DNA of 64,000 bases from Arenibacter latericius DSM 15913 (lineage in GTDB: Bacteria; Bacteroidota; Bacteroidia; Flavobacteriales; Flavobacteriaceae), in the NCBI RefSeq assembly GCF_000424985.1, contig NZ_AUKX01000011.1, forward strand, positions 48,850 through 112,849. The letters run 5' to 3'. The notes beneath the pieces are model-generated. The model was not told the origin of the DNA. It saw nothing but the letters and a program-made list of their open reading frames with translations, and searched no databases. The translations under genes were made by a program, and so were the position numbers. Below are positions 46,935-55,166 of the stretch, piece by piece (within the stretch, counting starts at the first letter, position 1; every line of letters begins with the position of its first letter).

Positions 46935-47639
46935 ATGGGAAAAATAACTATAGCTATTGATGGATTTTCATCAACTGGGAAAAGTACGATTGCTAAACAA
47001 TTAGCGAAATTGCTTGGATATGTGTATGTAGACACCGGTGCTATGTATAGAGCAGTAACCTTATATGCTATGCAGAAAGGGTATATTGGTAATGAAAATG
47101 AAGAGGAAAAAATAGATGAGTTAATTGCCGACCTGTCCAATATAACTTTGAAATTCGTATATAACGATACTCTTGGATTTTCCGAAATGTACTTAAATGG
47201 GGAAAATGTAGAAAAGGAAATAAGAGCATTGCCTGTTTCTAAATTGGTAAGTAGAGTTGCCACTTTAGAAGAGGTGAGGAAAAAATTAGTGGCAATGCAG
47301 CAAGAAATGGGGAAAGACAAAGGCCTTGTTATGGACGGAAGGGATATTGGTACCGTTGTATTTCCCGATGCAGAATTTAAGGTTTTTATGACCGCTTCTC
47401 CGGAGACAAGGGCTTTTAGGCGTTATAAAGAGTTGTTAGACAAAGGAGAGAAAGTAACCTATGATGAGGTGTTGAAGAATGTGAGGTATAGGGATTATAC
47501 TGATTCAAATAGAGAATTTTCCCCTTTAAAGAAAGCAGATAGTGCTATTGAATTTGATAATAGTGATATGGGTTTAAAAGAGCAATTAGAGCGTATCTAT
47601 AATTTTGCATTGCGTAAAATAGAGGAGACTAAAGCATAA
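46935..47639 (+). CDS. cmk: Cytidylate kinase
   Basis: Phosphorylates CMP and dCMP to the diphosphates. The 234-residue protein has the nucleotide-binding GFSSTGKSTIA (from residue 10), the CMP-binding GAMYRAVTLYA, and VMDGRDIGTVVFP. The frame extends upstream to a TTG at 46875, but that segment has no family similarity and the ATG at 46935 gives the canonical start. In many bacteria cmk is directly before rpsA; here a LysM gene on the other strand lies between them. An elaborate hairpin region follows the stop. Confidence 0.95.
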   Translation: MGKITIAIDGFSSTGKSTIAKQLAKLLGYVYVDTGAMYRAVTLYAMQKGYIGNENEEEKIDELIADLSNITLKFVYNDTLGFSEMYLNGENVEKEIRALPVSKLVSRVATLEEVRKKLVAMQQEMGKDKGLVMDGRDIGTVVFPDAEFKVFMTASPETRAFRRYKELLDKGEKVTYDEVLKNVRYRDYTDSNREFSPLKKADSAIEFDNSDMGLKEQLERIYNFALRKIEETKA

Positions 47640-47663
47640 ACGCCTTTTTTATAATAGTTTAGG

Positions 47664-47708
47664 AAAGGCGGATGCCCAACAAGTTGATGTTGGATATCCG
47701 CCTTTTTT
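47664..47708 (+). terminator. cmk terminator with a competing upstream arm
   Basis: AAAGGCGGAT (47664-47673) pairs with ATCCGCCTTT (47696-47705), with an inner CCAAC/GTTGG stem, followed by TTT. The same AAAGGCG can instead pair with CGCCTTT at 47641-47647, directly after the cmk stop. Confidence 0.8.
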
Positions 47709-47725
47709 AATTAAGAATCTGACGT

Positions 47726-48103
47726 TTAGTTTGGAATAACCAATACTTGATCGGGATGGATTACGTCAGGATTTTTAAGGATATCGGTATTGGCTTCAAA
47801 AATTTTCTTGTACTTCATAGGGTCTCCATAGTACTTTTTGGCAATCTTGCTTAGAGATTCTCCGCTTTTTACAGTGTGTCTATGGTATACACTTTCATCA
47901 GCAACAGTAATATTAGCTTTTATATCAGAAGGGTTTTCACCACCGATCTCTTTTATTTTATCCCACAATATATTTTTTTCATATTGGGTTTTTGTTTCGC
48001 CTTTAATTTTTAAAATTCCGCCTTCTTCGGAAACGTCTCCATTCTTAACGTTTAATTTTTCACCTAGGTTTAACACCTCTTGATACTTCGATTTTACGCT
48101 CAT
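47726..48103 (-). CDS. LysM protein of the Kbp (YgaU) type
   Basis: A 125-residue protein without a signal peptide. The N-terminal 70 residues resemble a BON-like domain (EEGGILKIKGETKTQYEKN), and the C-terminal 50 form a LysM domain (HTVKSGESLSKIAKKYYGDP). This is the layout of E. coli Kbp, a cytoplasmic potassium-binding protein. The absence of an export signal supports a cytosolic role rather than cell-wall binding. The gene sits on the opposite strand between cmk and rpsA. Confidence 0.88.
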   Translation of the reverse strand: MSVKSKYQEVLNLGEKLNVKNGDVSEEGGILKIKGETKTQYEKNILWDKIKEIGGENPSDIKANITVADESVYHRHTVKSGESLSKIAKKYYGDPMKYKKIFEANTDILKNPDVIHPDQVLVIPN

Positions 48104-48216
48104 ATATTTAATTTTTAATGGTTATGATTTTAGACTACAATATAAGGGTTTATTGGCTTGGTAGCGTGTAAATTACAATAAAATGTGTGCTCGTTTGATG
48201 TCATTTTGGTTTTATG

Positions 48217-48247
48217 TTGGTAAAACCAAAAATTAGATGTAAATTTG
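48217..48247 (+). promoter_or_regulatory. rpsA promoter
   Basis: TTG at 48217-48219, a 20-bp spacer and TAAATTTG at 48240-48247 give a complete -33/-7 promoter. The leader before the ATG at 48371 would be about 115 nucleotides, long for this window, leaving room for translational autoregulation. Confidence 0.6.
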
Positions 48248-48370
48248 CACTCCTTTTTTAACAAGATACCAAGAGGAAAAAGGATGAAAGTAAAAAATAA
48301 TTATAACAACTTCCCTGGATATTGTTTTAAACTCTTGTAACTCCTTGGAATACAAATTATAAATCAGCAA

Positions 48371-50209
48371 ATGGCTGAAGACAAAACACCAGCAGAGGTA
48401 GAAGCTACTACTAATGCTACTCAAGAAACAAAAGTAGAAACCCCAGCTCAAGATCCAAAAGAGTTTTTGGAGAATTTTAACTGGGAAAAGTACGAGCAAG
48501 GTATTGAGCGCGTTGATGATTCCAAATTACAGGAATTTGAAGATATGGTTGCGGAAAACTTTGTGGATACTGCAGACGAAGAAGTGGTAGAAGGTACAGT
48601 AGTTTACCTTACCGAAAGAGAGGCAATAATTGATATTAATGCTAAATCTGAAGGGGTAATATCACTTAATGAATTCCGTTACAATCCCGATTTAAAGGTT
48701 GGAGATAAAGTAGAGGTGTTGATTGATATCCGTGAGGATAAAAGTGGACAATTAGTTCTTTCCCATAGGAAAGCTAGAACAATCATGGCATGGGATCGGG
48801 TTAATGCCGCTCATGATAATGAAGAAATTGTTAGTGGTTTTGTAAAATGCAGAACTAAAGGTGGTATGATCGTTGACGTTTTTGGAATTGAAGCGTTCTT
48901 ACCAGGTTCTCAAATTGATGTTAAGCCAATCCGCGATTACGATCAGTACGTAAACAAAACTATGGAGTTCAAGGTGGTTAAGATTAACCATGAATTTAAG
49001 AACGTAGTTGTTTCGCACAAAGCGTTGATCGAAGCTGACATCGAAGAGCAGAAGAAAGAAATCATCAGCCAGTTAGAAAAAGGACAAGTATTAGAAGGTG
49101 TTGTTAAAAACATTACTTCTTACGGTGTGTTTATTGATCTTGGTGGTGTTGATGGATTAGTTCATATTACTGACCTTTCTTGGAGCAGAATCAACCATCC
49201 AAATGAAGTGGTTGAACTTGATCAGAAACTAAATGTGGTAATTCTTGACTTCGACGAAAACAAGTCTAGAATCCAGTTAGGTCTTAAGCAATTGGAGAAA
49301 CATCCATGGGATGCCTTGAGCGAAGACATTAAAATTGGTGATAAAGTAAAAGGTAAAGTAGTTGTTATTGCAGACTACGGTGCATTTATTGAAGTTGCTG
49401 AAGGGGTTGAAGGATTAATTCACGTTTCTGAAATGTCATGGTCTACTCACTTACGTTCCGCTCAGGATTTCGTAAAAGTAGGAGATGAGATAGAGGCTGT
49501 TGTATTAACATTGGATAGAGAAGATCGTAAAATGTCTCTTGGTATCAAGCAATTGACTCCAGACCCATGGACTGATATTACTTCTAAGTATCCTGCAGGT
49601 TCTAGACATAAAGGAATTGTACGTAACTTCACTAACTTTGGTGTATTCGTAGAATTAGAAGAAGGAATAGACGGATTGATATACATTTCTGATCTTTCTT
49701 GGACTAAGAAAATTAAGCACCCATCAGAGTTTGTAACCGTTGGTGATACTTTGGAAGTGGAAGTTTTAGAATTGGATGTTGAAGGACGTAAATTAAGTTT
49801 AGGTCATAAGCAGACTACTGAGAACCCATGGGATAAATACGAAACCGAATTTGCTTTAGATACAGTTCATAAGGGAACTATAGCTGAAATAGTAGACAAA
49901 GGTGCTACTATTGAGTTTAATGAGGATATCGTAGCCTTCGTACCTACTCGTCATCTAGAAAAAGAAGATGGTAAGAAATTGGTAAAAGGTGAGGAAGCTG
50001 AATTTAAGATTATTGAATTCAATAAAGAATTCAAGAGAGTAGTAGCTAGTCATACTGCTATATTCAGAGAAGAAGAGAAACGTAATGTAAAAGCCGCCGC
50101 TAAAAAGGCTGCAGCTTCTGCAGACGAAGCTAAGCCTACTTTAGGTGACGCTAACGAAGCTTTACAAGCGTTGAAAGATAAAATGGAAGCTGGCAACAAG
50201 AAAAAGTAA
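48371..50209 (+). CDS. rpsA: 30S ribosomal protein S1
   Basis: A 612-residue S1 protein that binds mRNA on the small ribosomal subunit. After an acidic N-terminal 65 residues, six S1 domains follow; the best preserved are VLEGVVKNITSYGVFIDLGG (about 240), KGKVVVIADYGAFIEVAEG (about 330) and HKGIVRNFTNFGVFVELEEG (about 415). The C-terminus is Ala/Lys-rich. It has a full promoter with a long leader and a strong terminator. Codon use looks strongly biased, as expected for a ribosomal protein. Confidence 0.96.
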   Translation: MAEDKTPAEVEATTNATQETKVETPAQDPKEFLENFNWEKYEQGIERVDDSKLQEFEDMVAENFVDTADEEVVEGTVVYLTEREAIIDINAKSEGVISLNEFRYNPDLKVGDKVEVLIDIREDKSGQLVLSHRKARTIMAWDRVNAAHDNEEIVSGFVKCRTKGGMIVDVFGIEAFLPGSQIDVKPIRDYDQYVNKTMEFKVVKINHEFKNVVVSHKALIEADIEEQKKEIISQLEKGQVLEGVVKNITSYGVFIDLGGVDGLVHITDLSWSRINHPNEVVELDQKLNVVILDFDENKSRIQLGLKQLEKHPWDALSEDIKIGDKVKGKVVVIADYGAFIEVAEGVEGLIHVSEMSWSTHLRSAQDFVKVGDEIEAVVLTLDREDRKMSLGIKQLTPDPWTDITSKYPAGSRHKGIVRNFTNFGVFVELEEGIDGLIYISDLSWTKKIKHPSEFVTVGDTLEVEVLELDVEGRKLSLGHKQTTENPWDKYETEFALDTVHKGTIAEIVDKGATIEFNEDIVAFVPTRHLEKEDGKKLVKGEEAEFKIIEFNKEFKRVVASHTAIFREEEKRNVKAAAKKAAASADEAKPTLGDANEALQALKDKMEAGNKKK

Positions 50210-50236
50210 GAAAGCCTCTATTTTAGGAAATATAAG

Positions 50237-50266
50237 AAAGCCCCGGCATATGTCGGGGCTTTTTTT
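50237..50266 (+). terminator. rpsA terminator
   Basis: AAAGCCCCG (50237-50245) and CGGGGCTTT (50254-50262) form a GC-rich 9-bp stem followed by seven T, a strong Rho-independent terminator 28 bp after the stop. Confidence 0.92.
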
Positions 50267-50361
50267 GTATTAAATAAGCTTGTAATACGGTGTGCATCAG
50301 CTATTAAAATTTTGATGAAACACTAATTCGTTAACAATCCATTATATTAGATAGAAATCCC

Positions 50362-50369
50362 TACTTTTG
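50362..50369 (+). promoter_or_regulatory. pyrR-pyrB promoter -7 box
   Basis: TACTTTTG matches TAnnTTTG, 28 bp before the pyrR ATG. No attenuator-like hairpins lie between it and the start, so PyrR-mediated attenuation is not evident here. Confidence 0.5.
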
Positions 50370-50397
50370 TAATTCAAAGGCATTGGACAAAATATCT

Positions 50398-50937
50398 ATG
50401 AGTCAAAAAGTATTACTTTCTTCTAAAGAAATAAATATTATCCTTCATCGCCTGGCTTGCCAATTGTTGGAGAATCACCTTAACTTTAAGGACACTGTGC
50501 TAATTGGTTTACAACCAAGAGGTATTTACCTAGCAGTACGTTTAGCCAAAATTCTAAAGGAGGACTATGGCGTGGATCATATAGATCTAGGGTTCCTAGA
50601 TATAACCTTCTTTAGAGACGATTTTAGACGAGGTGACAAAACATTGGAGGCTAATAAAACCAAGATAGATTTTTTGGTGGAAGATAAAAATGTGGTGTTT
50701 ATAGATGATGTTCTCTATACGGGGCGTAGTATAAATGCAGCTTTAACGGCTATTCAATCATTTGGAAGGCCCAAAGAGGTGGAATTACTGACGCTAATTG
50801 ATCGTCGTTTTAGCAGGCATTTACCCATACAGCCAAATTATAGAGGCAGGCAGGTAGATGCCATAAATGGAGAAAAGGTAAAAGTAATGTGGGAGGAGAA
50901 TGATGGGGAAGACGTTGTATATTTAGTAAAGACATAA
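50398..50937 (+). CDS. pyrR: PyrR bifunctional regulator / uracil phosphoribosyltransferase
   Basis: A 179-residue protein with the PRPP-binding motif VVFIDDVLYTGRSINAAL near residue 100 and the family start LLSSKEINIILHRLACQL. In Firmicutes PyrR binds pyr mRNA leader hairpins in response to UMP and also makes UMP from uracil. No such leader structure is visible upstream, so here the enzyme activity may be the main role. The ATG at 50398 is preferred to a TTG five codons earlier. The pyrB gene follows after four bases. Confidence 0.93.
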   Translation: MSQKVLLSSKEINIILHRLACQLLENHLNFKDTVLIGLQPRGIYLAVRLAKILKEDYGVDHIDLGFLDITFFRDDFRRGDKTLEANKTKIDFLVEDKNVVFIDDVLYTGRSINAALTAIQSFGRPKEVELLTLIDRRFSRHLPIQPNYRGRQVDAINGEKVKVMWEENDGEDVVYLVKT

Positions 50938-50941
50938 GCGC

Positions 50942-51868
50942 ATGAGCGAATTGAGTGTAAATCACTTGTTGGGGATTAAATATCTGAAAGAGTCGGATAT
51001 TCAGCTCATTTTTGAAACTGCAGATCATTTCAAGGAAGTTTTAAACCGATCTATTAAAAAAGTTCCTTCGCTTCGTGATATTACCATAGCGAATATCTTT
51101 TTTGAAAATAGTACGCGAACAAGGCTTTCTTTTGAATTGGCTGAAAAACGACTCTCTGCAGATGTAGTGAATTTCTCAGCAGGGCAATCCTCGGTAAAGA
51201 AAGGCGAAACCTTAATAGATACCGTAAATAATATCCTATCTATGAAAGTAGATATGGTAGTAATGCGTCATCCTAATCCAGGAGCTGGAATATTTTTATC
51301 TAAACATGTTAAGTCTGCCATCGTTAATGCTGGTGATGGTGCCCATGAACATCCAACGCAAGCTTTATTAGATTCCTATTCTATTAGAGAAAAGCTAGGG
51401 GATGTAAGTGGTAAAAATGTGCTTATAGTTGGAGATATTCTCCATTCTCGAGTAGCACTTTCTAATATTTTTGCCCTAAAATTACAAGGCGCTAATGTAA
51501 AAGTTTGCGGTCCTAAAACCTTAATGCCTAAGTATATTGAGTCTTTAGGGGTGGAGGTAGAGCCAGATTTGCGAAAAGCGCTAAATTGGTGTGACGTTGC
51601 TAATATGTTGCGGATTCAGAATGAGCGATTAGATATTAGCTACTTCCCTACTACAAGAGAATATACCCAACAATATGGTGTAAATAAAGCACTTTTAAAC
51701 AGCTTAGATAAGGAAATTGTAATAATGCACCCCGGTCCTATTAATCGTGGAGTGGAGATTACAAGTGACGTTGCCGATTCTAAACAATCCATTATCCTAG
51801 ATCAGGTAGAAAATGGAGTGGCTATAAGAATGGCAGTAATATATTTGTTGGCTTCAAAAATTAAATAA
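50942..51868 (+). CDS. pyrB: Aspartate carbamoyltransferase catalytic subunit
   Basis: Catalyses carbamoyl phosphate plus aspartate to carbamoyl aspartate, the first committed step of pyrimidine synthesis. The 308-residue length fits the catalytic chain. The carbamoyl-phosphate loop FFENSTRTRLSFE (Ser57-Thr60), the second-site loop VKKGETL, MRHPNPGAG and HPTQALLD, and the late MHPGPINRGVEI are all present. There is no pyrI regulatory subunit nearby. It is coupled to pyrR upstream and to a 110-residue companion gene downstream (7-bp gap). Confidence 0.96.
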   Translation: MSELSVNHLLGIKYLKESDIQLIFETADHFKEVLNRSIKKVPSLRDITIANIFFENSTRTRLSFELAEKRLSADVVNFSAGQSSVKKGETLIDTVNNILSMKVDMVVMRHPNPGAGIFLSKHVKSAIVNAGDGAHEHPTQALLDSYSIREKLGDVSGKNVLIVGDILHSRVALSNIFALKLQGANVKVCGPKTLMPKYIESLGVEVEPDLRKALNWCDVANMLRIQNERLDISYFPTTREYTQQYGVNKALLNSLDKEIVIMHPGPINRGVEITSDVADSKQSIILDQVENGVAIRMAVIYLLASKIK

Positions 51869-51875
51869 TAGACTT

Positions 51876-52208
51876 ATGATTTTAGATAGAGAAGAAAAGG
51901 TAACTATTGTATTGCAGGAAAATACTTCCTTAAATGCATTTATAGCTAATTTTAAAGAGAGCTATCCAAAGATTAAAAATGATAATATTATTCTCAATCT
52001 TTTTTCTTTTTCCAAATTAACATCAGGAGATGTTTTGGAGTTTTTAGAGCTTTCTGATACTCATAGGAAATCAAAAAAATCGTTTGTTTTGGTTACAGAT
52101 AAAGTTTCTTATGACGAAGTTCCCGATAGCATCTGTGTGGTTCCTACCATTCAAGAAGCTAGAGATATCATAGAAATGGAGGAAATAGAGCGGGAGTTAG
52201 ACTTATAG
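51876..52208 (+). CDS. STAS-like small protein of the pyr operon
   Basis: A 110-residue protein starting seven bases after pyrB. The pattern of alternating strands and helices (KVTIVLQ, NIILNLFSFSKLTSGDVLEF, SFVLVTD, IQEARDIIEMEEIEREL) resembles a STAS/anti-sigma-antagonist fold, though the phosphorylatable serine context of SpoIIAA is not clear. I recall similar genes sitting between pyrB and rnz in relatives, often mislabelled ribonuclease Z because of the neighbour; the true rnz is the next gene. Function unknown. Confidence 0.72.
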   Translation: MILDREEKVTIVLQENTSLNAFIANFKESYPKIKNDNIILNLFSFSKLTSGDVLEFLELSDTHRKSKKSFVLVTDKVSYDEVPDSICVVPTIQEARDIIEMEEIERELDL

Positions 52209-52831
52209 GTAGAAAAATAATGTCACTCTAATCTGGGTGGGTAGTGCATTTATTTCCAGTTGTTGGTTTAATATGGTGGTAAAATTAACTTTATTACTTA
52301 GTTGTAGTGTGTTGGAAGAGTGCTAAATTGAATGAATCTCCTTTCCCTGATAAAATCCCAAAATGAATGTCTTCAAGTTAGTATAGGAATGGAAAGCTTA
52401 AAACAGTTCCTTAATAATGAAGGAGGAAAGTTTTCATTTTAAATGACAGGCAGATCATAGATTTATTATAAGCTCATATTTTTCTTTTACTAATTTACTC
52501 CTAGCCAACGCAACTAAGCCTACAAGAACACGTTGAATAAGATTTATCCTTTCTTGTTATTTATTGTATTTTAGACTTCCAATTAGTGTCCTATTTTCTG
52601 TTAGTGTGGTTAATTATCCGTGTAGGTTTTGGATTAATATAGAAATGTATTTTTAACCCTAAGGGATAAATGGTAAGTTAGGAGAATTATTATTTGTTCT
52701 TATTCTAAGTTTCAATCACATTGTGATATATGGAACATGGCTCCTAAGGAATAAATCTAGTTAATTGTGAATATAGATTTCTTTAAACCCTATAGGTAGA
52801 TTGTTAGATCTGCTTAAAATTATCTTGTTTT
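52209..52831. other. 623-bp gene-free gap before rnz
   Basis: No convincing gene. A 36-codon frame on the plus strand (52332-52442) has no recognisable similarity. Small palindromes occur: 52652-52670 (TTTA-A-CCCT-A-AGGG-A-TAAA) and 52715-52727 (ATCACA-T-TGTGAT). Both may be operators or relics of an element. No consensus -7 box was found before rnz. Confidence 0.4.
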
Positions 52832-53737
52832 ATGAAGCTAACCATTTTAGGATGCTATGCAGCTACTCCTAGATCTTTAAAAAATCCTACTTCTCAAGTG
52901 TTGGAGATAAAAAATCACTTGTTTTTAATTGATTGTGGTGAAGGTACTCAAATGCAATTGCGAAAACAGAAGATTAAATTCTCTAGAATAAATCATATTT
53001 TTATATCTCATTTACATGGCGATCATTTTTTTGGATTACCTGGATTAATTTCAACTTTTCGGTTATTAGGCCGTAACACAGAATTACATGTTTATGGGCC
53101 TAAGGGAATTAAAGAAGCCATAACTTTACTATTGAAATTAGGTGATTCTTGGACCAATTATCCACTTTATTTTCATGAGCTTAATTCTAAAGATTCGGAG
53201 GTGATTTTTGAAGATGGTAAAGTTACAGTAAGTACCATTCCGCTACAACATAGAATTTATACGAATGGCTTTTTATTTAAAGAGAAGCCAGCGGAGCGAA
53301 AATTAAACGTAGAGGCAGTTGCGAAATATGGAGTAGATAAATGTTATTTTCATAATATAAAGCAGGGAAAGGATGTAGTCTTAGATAATGGAGAAATAGT
53401 TGATAATCGTTTGGTGAGTTTTGACCCATTGCCCGCTAAGAGTTATGCATTTTGTAGTGATACTCAGTATTCTGAAGAAATTATACCCTTGATAAATGAG
53501 GTGGATGTTCTTTATCACGAAGCTACTTTTTTGGAATCTGAAAAAGCTTTGGCGCCAAAGACAAAGCACTCTACGGCCATAGAAGCTGCTACCATTGCCA
53601 AAAAGGCCGGAGTAGGAAAACTAATACTCGGTCATTTTTCTACTCGTTATGCATCTACAGATTTATTTAAGGAAGAAGCAGTTTCTGTGTTTCCCGAGGT
53701 GGAATTGGCAGAGGACGGTAAATGCTTTGAGTTTTAA
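52832..53737 (+). CDS. rnz: Ribonuclease Z
   Basis: A 301-residue metallo-beta-lactamase-fold endonuclease that trims the 3' end of tRNA precursors. The zinc motif is His60-Leu-His62-Gly-Asp64-His65 in SHLHGDHFFGLPG, and later metal ligands appear in FCSDTQYSEE, YHEATFLE and LGHFSTRY. The short form (about 300 residues) is typical of bacteria. The preceding 623 bp are gene-free, so it is probably transcribed on its own rather than with pyrB. Confidence 0.95.
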   Translation: MKLTILGCYAATPRSLKNPTSQVLEIKNHLFLIDCGEGTQMQLRKQKIKFSRINHIFISHLHGDHFFGLPGLISTFRLLGRNTELHVYGPKGIKEAITLLLKLGDSWTNYPLYFHELNSKDSEVIFEDGKVTVSTIPLQHRIYTNGFLFKEKPAERKLNVEAVAKYGVDKCYFHNIKQGKDVVLDNGEIVDNRLVSFDPLPAKSYAFCSDTQYSEEIIPLINEVDVLYHEATFLESEKALAPKTKHSTAIEAATIAKKAGVGKLILGHFSTRYASTDLFKEEAVSVFPEVELAEDGKCFEF

Positions 53738-53980
53738 TTAATTGTTAGTCAGTGTTGTGTATTGATGAACTGATTTAGTAGTGCAAGATTAGTTGTATAA
53801 AGTATCTTTTGCAGTCAATGAACAAAAAAATTCCATGCTGGACTTATGTAATTTGGTTTGTTTTGTGCAAATTTGTAGTTAGGGATAAGTCGATTTGCAG
53901 TAGCAAAAAAGCCTGTATTTTAGCTAACTAATTGCGGGTTAGTAATTTAAGTTTCCTTTCTCCAATTTCAATTCGTCCTT

Positions 53981-54628
53981 ATGCAAAAAGATTTAGGCAG
54001 TTATAGAAGATCTTATGAAAAAAGTGAGCTTTCTGAGGCTAGTATTTCAGATAACCCTTTGGAGCTTTTTCAAAAATGGTTCTATGAGGTAGAAGCTAGC
54101 GGAGGTGTAGATGAGCCTAACGCTATGACTGTTTCTAGTATTGGGGCTGACGGATACCCTAAAAGCAGGGTAGTGTTACTGAAGAAATTTACTTACGAAG
54201 GCTTTATTTTTTACACCAATTATGAAAGTGAGAAGGGGAAAGCTATTCTTGCGAACTCTAAGGTGTGTATTTCTTTTTTTTGGCCAAATATGGAAAGGCA
54301 AATAATTATTAAAGGGAATGCAGAGAAAATAGCCGAAAATTTATCCGATGGGTATTTTGAGTCAAGGCCAGAAGGTAGTAAGTTGGGAGCTATAGTATCA
54401 CGACAAAGTGAAGTGATTCCGAATAGGGAGTATTTGGAATCCAAATTGAAAGAACTTGAAAAGTCGTATTTGGACAAGGAAATCGAACGTCCCAGCTATT
54501 GGGGCGGATTTATTGTAAAGCCTGTGTCTATAGAGTTTTGGCAAGGAAGGCCAAATCGACTACATGATCGGATACGATATAGTCTGCAAGCCGATTATGA
54601 TTGGAAAATAGAACGTTTGGCACCTTAG
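53981..54628 (+). CDS. pdxH: Pyridoxamine 5'-phosphate oxidase
   Basis: Oxidises pyridoxamine or pyridoxine 5'-phosphate to pyridoxal 5'-phosphate with FMN. The 215-residue protein has the canonical pieces: SRVVLLKKFTYEGFIFYTNY for FMN binding, ISFFWPNMERQIIIKG, and the C-terminal FWQGRPNRLHDRIRY and ERLAP. It is thus the true pdxH, in contrast to the looser relative at 675-1220. No consensus promoter box was recognised in the 243-bp gap upstream. The sixA-like gene follows at 49 bp with its own -7 box. Confidence 0.95.
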   Translation: MQKDLGSYRRSYEKSELSEASISDNPLELFQKWFYEVEASGGVDEPNAMTVSSIGADGYPKSRVVLLKKFTYEGFIFYTNYESEKGKAILANSKVCISFFWPNMERQIIIKGNAEKIAENLSDGYFESRPEGSKLGAIVSRQSEVIPNREYLESKLKELEKSYLDKEIERPSYWGGFIVKPVSIEFWQGRPNRLHDRIRYSLQADYDWKIERLAP

Positions 54629-54642
54629 CTAAATCCTACTTT

Positions 54643-54650
54643 TACTTTTG
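54643..54650 (+). promoter_or_regulatory. sixA-ppk1 promoter -7 box
   Basis: TACTTTTG matches TAnnTTTG, 27 bp before the ATG; a TTTG at 54616-54619 lies 23 bp upstream and could serve as -33 at long spacing. Confidence 0.45.
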
Positions 54651-54677
54651 TAAGTAAGGGTAATTAAAATTAGAGCG

Positions 54678-55166
54678 ATGAAAACAATATTATTGGTAAG
54701 GCACGGGAAGTCTTCATGGGATTACGGTGTTTCGGATAGAGACAGGCCACTTAAGGAAAGAGGGATTAGGGATGCTGCTAAAGTAGCTAAGGAGTATATG
54801 AAAAATAGTATTAATATTGATGCTGCTTACTCTAGTCCAGCGAATAGGGCAATGCACACGGCGATAATATTTTTAAGGACAATTAACTTTTCATTGGAAA
54901 ACTTTAATCTATCGCATACCTTGTATGACTTTTCGGGGGATGATGTACTTAGGTTTATCCATTCCCTAGATAATAGTAAGGATACGGTACTGCTATTTGG
55001 CCATAATGAGGCCTTTACTCATATTGCCAATACTTTAGGAGACGTATATATAGAAAACGTTCCTACAAGTGGATTTGTAGAAATAAAATTTGACACTAAT
55101 GATTGGAGCGCAGTTGTAAAAGGAACAACAGAGCGAACATTATTTCCAAAATTAATTAAAGAATGA
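54678..55166 (+). CDS. SixA-type histidine phosphatase
   Basis: A 162-residue member of the histidine phosphatase superfamily. The phosphohistidine motif is Arg8-His9-Gly10 in LLVRHGKSSWD, the second arginine is in YSSPANRAMHT, and the second histidine in FGHNEAFT, about residue 115. SixA dephosphorylates histidine-phosphate on phosphotransfer proteins in E. coli. Its stop overlaps the ppk1 start by four bases (ATGA), so here it is coupled to polyphosphate kinase, whose reaction goes through a phosphohistidine. A functional link is inferred, not shown. Confidence 0.87.
   Translation: MKTILLVRHGKSSWDYGVSDRDRPLKERGIRDAAKVAKEYMKNSINIDAAYSSPANRAMHTAIIFLRTINFSLENFNLSHTLYDFSGDDVLRFIHSLDNSKDTVLLFGHNEAFTHIANTLGDVYIENVPTSGFVEIKFDTNDWSAVVKGTTERTLFPKLIKE

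Noticed and set aside
52332..52442. 36-codon plus-strand frame in the gap before rnz
   Set aside because: No similarity recognised, no upstream -7 box, and nothing to show translation.
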